Of a stretch of DNA of 64,000 nt, positions 48,214-56,480 are shown piece by piece. The number at the start of each line of letters is the position of its first letter. Within the stretch, counting starts at the first letter, position 1. Under the pieces are notes generated by a model. It did not search any database. It was not told where the DNA came from and saw nothing but the letters and a program-made list of their open reading frames with translations. Origin of the DNA: Sandaracinus amylolyticus (GTDB lineage: Bacteria; Myxococcota_A; Polyangia; Polyangiales; Sandaracinaceae); NCBI RefSeq assembly GCF_021631985.1, contig NZ_CP070225.1, positions 9,300,001-9,364,000 of the forward strand, given 5' to 3'. The position numbers and the translations under genes are program-made.

Positions 48214-49451
48214 CAGCGGCACTCGGCGGGCACTTCGCCTTCGCCGCCGGCCGCGATCGTGCGCACCGTCGCGAGCTCCTCGGTGCAGTCGCCGCCCTGG
48301 TGCTGCGCGACGAGGATGCCGCAGATCGCGCCCGCGCTCGCGACCGCGCCGCAGCACGCGACGAACGCACGGCACGCCGGGGTCGGCGGCAGCTGCACCT
48401 GCTGCCCGTCACGGAACACCGCGAACCCGCCGCCCTCGGGATCGAACATGATCTGGGTGCTGCGCTCCTCTCCTCCGGGCGTGGGCACGACCGAGTAGTC
48501 GAACGCGTAGTCCTGTCGATCGACGATGTTGCGCGTGAGGTCGGGCTCGCCGGGCGCGCGCCAGGTGAGCGACGAGCGCTCCTCGACGACCACACGATGC
48601 GGCGCGAGCGTCGCGACCTCGACGACCAGATCGATCGTGCGCTCGAGCGTCGCGCCCGTGAGGTCTCCGCCTTGCTGCGCCGCGAACCCCGCGAGCGCGT
48701 CGCGCAGCGAGGCTGCGCGCGCGTGCTGGCGCACCTGCAGCGCGACGCAGCGCGCCTCGGGCGAGACCACGGCCTCGCCACACGGGGCGACGCCCATCAG
48801 CTCGAGCTCGGTGTCGACCTCGGTGGGCGTCGTCGCGCCGAGCGAGAGCGCAGGCACCCGCGCCGAGCCGCGCACGACCTGCCCGCACCCGAGCGTCTGC
48901 CCGCTCCACGCCGCGAGGATCCAGTCCCAGTGCGCATGCGCGGTCGCGAGCTGCGCCTGCGCCGTGAGGTTCGGCTGGACCATCGCGACCGAGCGGGGAT
49001 CGATCTCGCCGCGCGCCACCGCTTCCTCGAGCGCGCGCCGCATCTCGTCGACGCCCTCGACGCCGACCACCGTGCCCGCACCGTCGAGCACGAGCGTCGG
49101 ACGCGCGCCCCCGATGTCCGGCGCGAGCCCCTGGCTGCGCATGCGGTTGCGCCCGTCGACGACGAAGCGCATCCGGCGCGCGTCGCCCTCCGCGCTCACC
49201 TCGAGGCGCAGCTCGGAGAACGACTCGCCGCGCATCGGGTGCGAGCCGTCGGCGAACGCGCTCTCGGTGAGATCGACGCCACGCACCCGCGCACGCATGC
49301 CGTCGGGCCACGCGAAGCGCAGCGCGACCGGCGCCACGTTGCAACCGTCGCCCGCACGCGATGCGGGCGTGGTCTCGCCTGGTGGCGAGGACGCTGCGCC
49401 GCCGCACGCGACGACGAGGCTGCTCAGGATCAGGACGAACGAGGTGCGCAT
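48213..49451 (-). CDS. Lipoprotein of unknown function
   Basis: 412 residues. Signal with lipobox LVVACGG. The mature protein is beta-rich with a Cys-rich C-terminus (ACRAFVACCGAVASAGAICG, GGDCTEELATVRT). Central strands (RRMRFVVDGRNRMRSQG, TLVLDGAGTVVGVEG, PHRVVVEERSSLTWR) suggest an Ig-like or lipid-binding fold. Function is unknown. Downstream of the VIT-vWA gene on the same strand. Confidence 0.7.
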   Translation of the reverse strand: MRTSFVLILSSLVVACGGAASSPPGETTPASRAGDGCNVAPVALRFAWPDGMRARVRGVDLTESAFADGSHPMRGESFSELRLEVSAEGDARRMRFVVDGRNRMRSQGLAPDIGGARPTLVLDGAGTVVGVEGVDEMRRALEEAVARGEIDPRSVAMVQPNLTAQAQLATAHAHWDWILAAWSGQTLGCGQVVRGSARVPALSLGATTPTEVDTELELMGVAPCGEAVVSPEARCVALQVRQHARAASLRDALAGFAAQQGGDLTGATLERTIDLVVEVATLAPHRVVVEERSSLTWRAPGEPDLTRNIVDRQDYAFDYSVVPTPGGEERSTQIMFDPEGGGFAVFRDGQQVQLPPTPACRAFVACCGAVASAGAICGILVAQHQGGDCTEELATVRTIAAGGEGEVPAECR

Positions 49452-49484
49452 GCGACGACGCTACTCCTGCTCGACGGAAAGCAC

Positions 49485-49516
49485 GAGGCCGGCCGCTCTT
49501 CCGAGCGACCGGCCTC
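49485..49516 (-). terminator. Hairpin between the VIT-vWA and lipoprotein genes
   Basis: GAGGCCGGCCGCTC-TTCC-GAGCGACCGGCCTC, 14-bp stem with one mismatch. Lies past the 3' end of the VIT-vWA gene and before the start of the 48213-49451 gene, likely a terminator. A second, imperfect hairpin sits at 49518-49540. Confidence 0.7.
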
Positions 49517-49539
49517 GATTGTTCACCCCAGGAGAACGA

Positions 49540-52500
49540 TCACCAGCCCGCGCCGACGGCCTCCATGCGGCTCTCGCGACGCACCACGACGCGCGCGACG
49601 CTCTCGCGCTCGCCGTCGTCGATCACGAAGGGCACGGTGCGCGTCTCGTCGAGCGCGCGGATGCGCAGCGTGCCGCGGATCGCGCCGCGCTGATCGGGGC
49701 TCGTGCGCGCGACCTCGACGAGGTAGTTGCCCACCGTCGCGCGCGAGAGCCCGATCGTCTCGCGCCCGTCGCGGCGCGCGTCCTCGCCGACGATCGTGGT
49801 GCGACCACCCATCCACGAGAGGCGCGATCCATCGGGGGCGATCAGCGCGACGTCGACGTCGTCGCCGCCCGGCCAGCTCGCCTCGATGGTGATCTCGCCG
49901 CGGTTGCGGCGCGCGTCGTCCGCCTGCTCGGCGAGCGTCGCCGCGCGGGTGCGCGCGCGGTCCTCGCGCACTCCGTCGAGCAGGAGCTGCGCGAGCTCGC
50001 GGTGGCTCGCCATGCGCTCGCAGCGCACCGCGTCCGCCACGATCTCGGCGTCCTCGTTGCGGATCTCGGCGAGCGAGATCCGGTGCGCGCACGCCCGGGC
50101 CTCGTCCCCCGCACGCTCGAACGCGCCGGCGAGACGGGTGTGGAGCGCCGCGTCGTCGGGCCGCACGTCGACCACGCCGGTCAGCAGGCGCAGCGCTTCG
50201 TCACGACGACCGAGGCGCGCCAGCACGTCGGCCCGCGCCACGAGCGCCTCGGGGTCGAGGCGATCGCGCGAGAACCACGCCTCCGCCACCTCGAGCGCGC
50301 GCTCGAGGTTCCCGGCGCGCGAGAGCGCACGGACCGCGGTGCGATGACGATCACGGCTGTCGGGCTGCAGGCGCAGCGACTCCTCCGCGATGCGCGCCTG
50401 CTCCTGCTCGCGGAAGCTCGGCGCGCCGTCGTTCTGGATCTCGCCGACGCGGTAGTACACGCGGCGCATCCACTGGCCGGGCCCACGCGGGCGCATCATC
50501 GGCGCGGTCGGGGTCGGGGCCGCCACCGCGGGCGGCTGCTGCGGCGCACGCTGCTGCTGCTCGCGCCACGCGCGATCGAACTCGTCGCGCGTCTGGGTGG
50601 CCGAGGTGTCCGCCGCGCGTCCGCGCGTGCCGCGCTCCTCCGCTTCTTCCATCATCGGCGCGGCCTCGGTGATCGTCGGCTCCGCCGAGGCACGCCGCGC
50701 CGCGCGGGTGCCCGACGTCGGCGCCGCGAAGCCCGCGGACGCGCCACCACCACCGCTGCGGCCCGCGCCGAGGGCGCCCGCCGAGAGCGCATCGAGGTCA
50801 CCGCTCGCACCGCCCATCTCGCTCGGCGGCAACGAGAGCGAGCCTTCCGCGGTGCTGCCTTCGACCTCGTCCTCGCCGGTCCACTGCGCGACCGGCGCCG
50901 CGGCGCGATCGATGCCGAACGCACGGAACATCGCCTCGCTCTCGAGCACGAGCAGCGACGTGTGGCGCGACATCACCGAGTACGCCTTGCTCATCGCGAC
51001 GATGCGCGCCTCGTCCTCGCCGTTGCCTCGCGCCTCGATCTGCTCGATGCGATGCGCCGCCCAGAGAGCCGGCACGAAGCGATTGCCCGCCGCGGTGCTC
51101 GGCACGAGCCGCACCGGATAACGCTGCTCGAAGGGCTCGCCGCCCACGGTGCCGCGCAGCACGACCTCACCGCCGATCTCACTCGGCGAGCTCATGCGCG
51201 CGGTGACGATCACTTCTTCACCGGCGCGGATCGTCGGCAGCCGCTCGGGCGCGACCTCGACCAGGCCCGCGGGCAGCTCGAGGCGCGCATCGCGCAGCGC
51301 GACGCCGTACGTGGTCTCGAGCACCGAGAGCGCCGCGAGCGAAGCGCGCTGCCCGGGCACGAAGGGCACGTAGTGACCGCCGCCGCTCCGCGCGATCGCG
51401 GCGAGCGAGGTCGCGTCCGCGTCGCCGCCGATGCCGACGGTCGTGAACGCGACGTGCGCGCTCGTCGCGAGGCGCTCCGCCTCCGAGGTGATCGCCGCGG
51501 TGCTGCGATGGCCCGCCGACGCGACGCCGTCACCCACGTAGATCACGTGCACGCGGCGGCTCGCATCGCGCTGTGCGGTCCCGGCGCGCGACGCGGTCCG
51601 CATCGTCGCAATGAGATCGCTCGCGCCCGCGGGCTCCACGCGCGAGAGCCACTGCGAGACCTGCGACATCTCGCCCGCGCTCGGCACGCGCATCCGCGCG
51701 TTCTCGGCAGTGCCCTCCATCGAGCGGCACTCGTAGTCGCACGCCAGCACGGTGAAGCGATCGCGGCGATCCATCTCCGCGATCACCCCCGAGACGAGGC
51801 GGCTCGCGCGCTGGAAGCGCTCGCCGACCATCGACTGGCTCGAGTCGACGACGATCACGTAGTCGTGCGCCGCGCCCTCGGTGCGCGCCGGCAGCTCGGG
51901 CCGCAGCGCGAACGCGACGTAGGGCCGCGAGTCCGCCGCGATCTGGCGCTGCAGATCGATCACCTCGCGATCCTGATCGCGGCTCTGCGCGGGCGGCGCC
52001 TGCGCGGCATCGCCCTGGTAGGTCCAGAACGCGAGCTCGCGCTCACCCCCCGGGATCGCGTAGTCGATCACGAGATCGCCGTTCGGCAGGAAGCCCGTCT
52101 GCTGGTACGAGAGGCGCGTCGCGTCGGCGTCGGCGGCGCTGCGCACCTGATAGCCCGACGCGTTCACGCGCTCCGCGTTCGCGACGCGCACGTCCACGTT
52201 GAACTCACCGACGCGCAGCGACTCGTCGCGCGAGTGCGCGAGCGGGTAGACGTAGCGACGGCCCTCGGTCGTCGGCGCGATCGTCTGCGTGTACGCGATC
52301 ACCACGCGACGCTCGCCGTGCGCGGGGATCGGGAAGATGCGCAGCTCGAACTGACCACCCCGCTGCCACTCGAGCAGCGCGGGATCGCGCCACGGGCCGG
52401 GCACCCAGATGAACTCCTCGGTGGGACGGCGCTCGGCGACCGGCGTCGCGTTGCGGATCACGCCACGCCAGATGCGCTGCGCCCGCTCACGAGCGACGAA

Positions 52501-53925
52501 CGCGCCCTCTTCCATCACGCCGTTCACGTCGAGCGCGAGGCGCGCGATCTGCGCGTCGGCGGGCAGCGGGAAGCGGTAGATGCCCTCGAGCGTCGCGTCC
52601 GAGTCGTTGCGGAAGACCTCCTCGATCTCGGTGCGCGCGACGTTGCCCACGATGCGCACCCGCACGTCGTGGCGCGCGAGCGTGAGCGGGCGCTCGCGAT
52701 CCTCGCGCTCACCGGGACGGCGGGCCCGCAGCGAGCCGATGCCGGGCAGCGTCGTCTCGGGATCGTCCTGCTGCACGACGTTGGTGAGCTCGCTCCACGC
52801 GACCGAGCGCGCGAGGTCCATCACCGGCGCGACCTCGGGCGCCGCGTTCGCGCGCAGCACGCCCTCTTCGCCGCTCTTCACCTCGCGCGAGCCCTGATTC
52901 GCACCGTGCACGCGCACCGTGCCGCGGGTCACGCGCACGCTCGCGCTCTCGGGCGTCGCCGCGAGCACGAACTTCGTGCCCAGCACCTCGACGCGACCGG
53001 TCGGCACCGTGATGCCGAGGTTCGGACCGTTCTCGAGGTGCGCGACGTCGGCGAGCACCTCGCCCGTGGGCAGCTCGAAGCGACGCGGCTGCTGGGGATC
53101 GAAGCGCACCTCGGTCGAGTGGTTGAGCACCATCTCGCTGCCGTCCGAGAGCGCGATGCGCGCGCGCGTGCGCTCGTCGGTGCGGATCGCCGCGCCCGCC
53201 GCGATCTCCGCGCCCTGCGCCGCGGGCTGCCACGTGCCGCCCGCCGCGCGCACCTGCACGCCGCTCGCGCCGTCGCTCGACGCGCGCGCGACCTCGGCGA
53301 TGCGTCCCGTCGTCGCGCCCTGCGCGATCACCGCCGGCGTCTCGCCGTCGCCCTCCGCGACCTCTTCACTGCCGCCGAACATCGTCGCGCCGATCGCGAC
53401 CAGCGCCGCAGCCGCCGCGGCCGCGACCCCGAGCGCGCCGAAGAGCACGATCACCTTCGCGAGCCCGCGGTTGCTGTGCGCCGGCTCGGTCTTCTTCGCC
53501 TCTTCGCGGGCGCCCGGCTCGACGACCTCGCGCATCGCGACCGTCGGCGCGACCACCCGCTCGCGCTCCTCGCTCACCGCGGGCGCGTCGAGCCGCGCCT
53601 CCACCTTCGCGATCTCGGCCTGCGCGTGCGGGTCGAGCACGAAGCCGGGATCGGTCTTGCGCGTCGTGCCCTCGATCGCCGGCACCACGTTCCCGGCGCG
53701 CGCGTCGAGCGCCGCCATCAGCCGCGCCTCGAGATCCGCGGGCGGTACGTAGTCCGCGCCCGCCTTCACCAGGCGCTCCGCGGTCTCCATCGCGTCGTGC
53801 TTGAGGTCGCGCGCCTCGTCGTCGTCCGCGAGGAAGTCCGCGTGTCGCTCCATCGCCTCGCGATCGCCGTCGACCACGAGCGCGAGCTCGTCGAGCAGCT
53901 TCTCCATGTTCTCGCTGCGGTTCAT
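49540..53925 (-). CDS. FecR - VIT - vWA multidomain protein with C-terminal TPR-like region
   Basis: 1461 residues. ATG at 53925 with GGAGG 7 nt upstream. Cytosolic N-terminus ~150 residues; one membrane helix (~158-183); FecR domain (~225-360: IRTDERTRARIALSDGSEMV, LPTGEVLADV, GRVEVLGTKFVLAATP). Then a VIT domain (~410-580: VGNVARTEIEEVFRNDS, IYRFPLPADAQI) and a vWA domain with a MIDAS motif DSSQS (694-698). Low-complexity Ala/Gly/Gln/Pro linker (~980-1200) and TPR-like helices toward the end, plus a final beta segment. It overlaps the sigma gene (ATGA). Like inter-alpha-inhibitor proteins, VIT-vWA suggests metal-dependent adhesion; FecR ties it to sigma control. Confidence 0.88.
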   Translation of the reverse strand: MNRSENMEKLLDELALVVDGDREAMERHADFLADDDEARDLKHDAMETAERLVKAGADYVPPADLEARLMAALDARAGNVVPAIEGTTRKTDPGFVLDPHAQAEIAKVEARLDAPAVSEERERVVAPTVAMREVVEPGAREEAKKTEPAHSNRGLAKVIVLFGALGVAAAAAAALVAIGATMFGGSEEVAEGDGETPAVIAQGATTGRIAEVARASSDGASGVQVRAAGGTWQPAAQGAEIAAGAAIRTDERTRARIALSDGSEMVLNHSTEVRFDPQQPRRFELPTGEVLADVAHLENGPNLGITVPTGRVEVLGTKFVLAATPESASVRVTRGTVRVHGANQGSREVKSGEEGVLRANAAPEVAPVMDLARSVAWSELTNVVQQDDPETTLPGIGSLRARRPGEREDRERPLTLARHDVRVRIVGNVARTEIEEVFRNDSDATLEGIYRFPLPADAQIARLALDVNGVMEEGAFVARERAQRIWRGVIRNATPVAERRPTEEFIWVPGPWRDPALLEWQRGGQFELRIFPIPAHGERRVVIAYTQTIAPTTEGRRYVYPLAHSRDESLRVGEFNVDVRVANAERVNASGYQVRSAADADATRLSYQQTGFLPNGDLVIDYAIPGGERELAFWTYQGDAAQAPPAQSRDQDREVIDLQRQIAADSRPYVAFALRPELPARTEGAAHDYVIVVDSSQSMVGERFQRASRLVSGVIAEMDRRDRFTVLACDYECRSMEGTAENARMRVPSAGEMSQVSQWLSRVEPAGASDLIATMRTASRAGTAQRDASRRVHVIYVGDGVASAGHRSTAAITSEAERLATSAHVAFTTVGIGGDADATSLAAIARSGGGHYVPFVPGQRASLAALSVLETTYGVALRDARLELPAGLVEVAPERLPTIRAGEEVIVTARMSSPSEIGGEVVLRGTVGGEPFEQRYPVRLVPSTAAGNRFVPALWAAHRIEQIEARGNGEDEARIVAMSKAYSVMSRHTSLLVLESEAMFRAFGIDRAAAPVAQWTGEDEVEGSTAEGSLSLPPSEMGGASGDLDALSAGALGAGRSGGGGASAGFAAPTSGTRAARRASAEPTITEAAPMMEEAEERGTRGRAADTSATQTRDEFDRAWREQQQRAPQQPPAVAAPTPTAPMMRPRGPGQWMRRVYYRVGEIQNDGAPSFREQEQARIAEESLRLQPDSRDRHRTAVRALSRAGNLERALEVAEAWFSRDRLDPEALVARADVLARLGRRDEALRLLTGVVDVRPDDAALHTRLAGAFERAGDEARACAHRISLAEIRNEDAEIVADAVRCERMASHRELAQLLLDGVREDRARTRAATLAEQADDARRNRGEITIEASWPGGDDVDVALIAPDGSRLSWMGGRTTIVGEDARRDGRETIGLSRATVGNYLVEVARTSPDQRGAIRGTLRIRALDETRTVPFVIDDGERESVARVVVRRESRMEAVGAGW

Positions 53926-54506
53926 CGCTCGACCTCCGACAACAGCTCCTTCATCCGCGCCAGACCCCGGCTCACGCGCTTGCGCGCAGCGGGCTCGTCG
54001 ATGCCGCACGCCGCGGCGATCTCGCGGTACTCGAGGCCGCCCTGGTACCGCATCACCACCGCGTCGCGCTCGCTCGGCTTCAAGCGCTCGAGCGCCTCGC
54101 GCACCTTCTCCGCTTCGCGTCGCGCCTCGAGCAGCCCCTCGGGCGTGCTCGACGGTGCGTCCGCGTCGTGCACCAGCCGCAGCCGGCGCTCGCGTCGTCC
54201 CCGCATCTCGAGCCGTCGCGCGCACATGCGTCGCGCGATGCCGAAGAGGAACGCACGCACGCTGCCTTCCCCGCGGTAGCTGGGGAACGCGTCGTGCGCG
54301 GCGAGCAGGACCTCCTGCACGCACTCCTCGGCCTCGGCCTGGCTCCCCAACATCGCCATGCAGAGCCGCCCGAGGGGGGCTCCATGCATGCGCGCGCACA
54401 GGGCGATCGCGTCTTTGAACGCTCCCGCCCGGATCGATCGCTCGATCGGATCCTCGATGGGATCCGGGTTCGTCTGCGGCATCGCCCAGGTCATCCTGTC
54501 GTCCAT
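53922..54506 (-). CDS. ECF-type RNA polymerase sigma factor
   Basis: 194 residues from the ATG at 54506. Region 2: LGSQAEAEECVQEVLLAAHD and RGEGSVRAFLFGIARRM, then a region-4 helix-turn-helix: LKPSERDAVVMRYQGGLEYR, EIAAACGIDEPAARKRVSRG. Overlaps the FecR-VIT-vWA gene by ATGA, forming the second sigma/FecR pair in this window. Confidence 0.9.
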   Translation of the reverse strand: MDDRMTWAMPQTNPDPIEDPIERSIRAGAFKDAIALCARMHGAPLGRLCMAMLGSQAEAEECVQEVLLAAHDAFPSYRGEGSVRAFLFGIARRMCARRLEMRGRRERRLRLVHDADAPSSTPEGLLEARREAEKVREALERLKPSERDAVVMRYQGGLEYREIAAACGIDEPAARKRVSRGLARMKELLSEVER

Positions 54507-54747
54507 GTGACTGCGTCCCCGCTCGCTGTGACCGCGCGCGTGCTCGTCGCGGCGTCTCGACCGCAGACGCACCACCGAGCGCGACGATCTCCCCCTGGCA
54601 CGTCTCGGCACGCTGCCGAGCGCCCCCGCGCGATCTCGACCCTCTCACATCGCGGAATTCCGGGCAATTCTCACGGGCGCGTGACTTGCTGTTCGCGCTG
54701 GTCCAGCGCGCGACGTCACGGCGCCGGTGTGGGGGGAACCAAGCCGT

Positions 54748-56409
54748 ATGAGCACCAACGATCGATGGTGGAGCGCGGGGGCGCTCGTGCTCGCTGCATC
54801 GCTGCTCGCGCCCGGTCGCGCGTCCGCGTGCGGCGGGTTCTTCTGCCAGAACGTCCCGATGGATCAGGCGGGGGAGAACATCCTCTTCTCGATCGAAGGG
54901 GACGGCACGCTCACCACCCACGTGCAGATCCTCTACTCGGGCGACGCCGACGCGTTCGCGTGGATCCTGCCGCTCCCGAGCATCCCCGAGCTCGACGTGG
55001 GCAGCGACGAGCTCTTCCGACAGCTCGGCCAGCGCACCGCGACGCGCTTCGATCTCACCGGGCGCACCGAGGGCACGTGTCGCCCGCCGCCCGAGCGCTG
55101 CGGTTGGGACGACACGGACGAAGGTCCGTGGCCGGCGCCCGGTGCGGTCGCCGACGCGGGCGCCTCGGCCGCCGACGCGGGCGGCAGCGTGACCGTGCAC
55201 TTCCGCGGCGCGGTGGGCCCCTACGACGCGGTGATCCTGCAGTCGGGCTCGGCCGACGAGCTCTTCGCGTGGCTCGACGAGAACGACTACCGCATCCCCG
55301 AGATGTCGCGCCCGCTCGTCGCGGACTACGTCGCGGCGCGCCACGTCTTCGTCGCGTTGAAGCTGCTCTCGAGCGCGAGCACCCGCGAGATCCAGCCGAT
55401 CGTGCTGCGCTATCGCGAGGGTCAGCCGTGCGTGCCGATCCGCCTGACCGCGATCGCGACGATCCCCGACATGCCAATCATCGCGTACTTCCTCGCGGAC
55501 CGTTACGCGACGCCGAACAACTACTCGCGTGTCGAGCCGACCTACGACGACCTGCGGCTGTGGCGCGACTTCTCGTACTACCCGACCTACGTCTCGAACC
55601 TGATCGACGACGCGGGCGGGCGCGGCTTCGTCCCCGAGTTCGCGGGCCGGACACCCGAGCTCTTCCTCGAGCTGCCCTCGGTGAGCGACCTCGCGACGAT
55701 CACCGATCCGACCGAGCTCCTGCAGCAGCTGCGCAGCCGCGGGTTCGCCGGGGACACGCAGCTCCTCGGGATCCTCTCGCGCTTCCTGCCGCCGCCCGCG
55801 ATGTACGCGAGCGATCCCTCGCAGTACTACAACTGCCTCTTCTTCTCGTGGGGCTCCGCGGAGTCGTGCGGCTTCGCGGGGGAGCTCGACGCAGCGGGGC
55901 TCGTGGGCGCGGTCGAGGCGCAGATCGTCGAGCCGCGGCGCGAGGCGCAGCAGATGCTCGCGCGGCACGCGCGCCTGACGCGGCTCTTCACGACGATGAG
56001 CGCGGACGAGATGACGATCGATCCGACGTTCTCGCTCGACTCGGGTCTGCCCGACGTGTCGAACGCGCACGTCGCGACGCTGGTGACCGAGTGCAGCGAC
56101 CAGTACCTCGACTGGACCGCGCCGCAGCGCGTCGAGCTGCCGAGCGGGCGCAGCGAGCGATGGCGCGAGGGCATCGCGTACGCCGGCAGCGACGAGGATC
56201 TCTGCGACGACATGCGCAGCGGCGACTTCGCGCCGTGGACGCCCGAGGATCGGCTGCGCGCGACGGCGGAGCGCCGCGCGCTGCGTCCGGGTGGCGGAGG
56301 ACCGCGTTGTGCGGCGAGCGCGAGCTCGCGCGCAGGCGGAGCGAGCGTGCTGTTGGCCGCCGGTGTGGTGATCGCGATGGCGATCACGCGCACGCGCCGT
56401 CGGCGTTGA
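54748..56409 (+). CDS. DUF2330 protein with a C-terminal MYXO-CTERM-like anchor
   Basis: 553 residues. Signal peptide; the DUF2330 hallmark ACGGFFCQNVPMDQAGENIL follows directly. The body is beta-rich (YSGDADAFAWILPLPSIPEL, HVFVALKLLSSASTREIQPI) with Cys. The C-terminus has Gly/Arg, Cys, then a hydrophobic helix and a basic tail (SVLLAAGVVIAMAITRTRRRR), the architecture of myxobacterial surface sorting signals. Chosen start at 54748. A strong hairpin (56433-56468) follows. Confidence 0.85.
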   Translation: MSTNDRWWSAGALVLAASLLAPGRASACGGFFCQNVPMDQAGENILFSIEGDGTLTTHVQILYSGDADAFAWILPLPSIPELDVGSDELFRQLGQRTATRFDLTGRTEGTCRPPPERCGWDDTDEGPWPAPGAVADAGASAADAGGSVTVHFRGAVGPYDAVILQSGSADELFAWLDENDYRIPEMSRPLVADYVAARHVFVALKLLSSASTREIQPIVLRYREGQPCVPIRLTAIATIPDMPIIAYFLADRYATPNNYSRVEPTYDDLRLWRDFSYYPTYVSNLIDDAGGRGFVPEFAGRTPELFLELPSVSDLATITDPTELLQQLRSRGFAGDTQLLGILSRFLPPPAMYASDPSQYYNCLFFSWGSAESCGFAGELDAAGLVGAVEAQIVEPRREAQQMLARHARLTRLFTTMSADEMTIDPTFSLDSGLPDVSNAHVATLVTECSDQYLDWTAPQRVELPSGRSERWREGIAYAGSDEDLCDDMRSGDFAPWTPEDRLRATAERRALRPGGGGPRCAASASSRAGGASVLLAAGVVIAMAITRTRRRR

Positions 56410-56432
56410 AGCACGCGCGTGGGGGGGACGTT

Positions 56433-56468
56433 GCGAGGGGGCGCGATCGCGAGATCGTGTCCCCTCGC
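56433..56468. terminator. 16-bp stem hairpin between convergent genes
   Basis: GCGAGGGGGCGCGATC-GCGA-GATCGTGTCCCCTCGC, a 16-bp stem with two G-T wobbles and a GCGA loop. Sits between the DUF2330 gene end (56409) and the convergent HEAT-like gene end (56481). Likely bidirectional. Confidence 0.75.
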
Positions 56469-56480
56469 GCGTCTCTGCCG

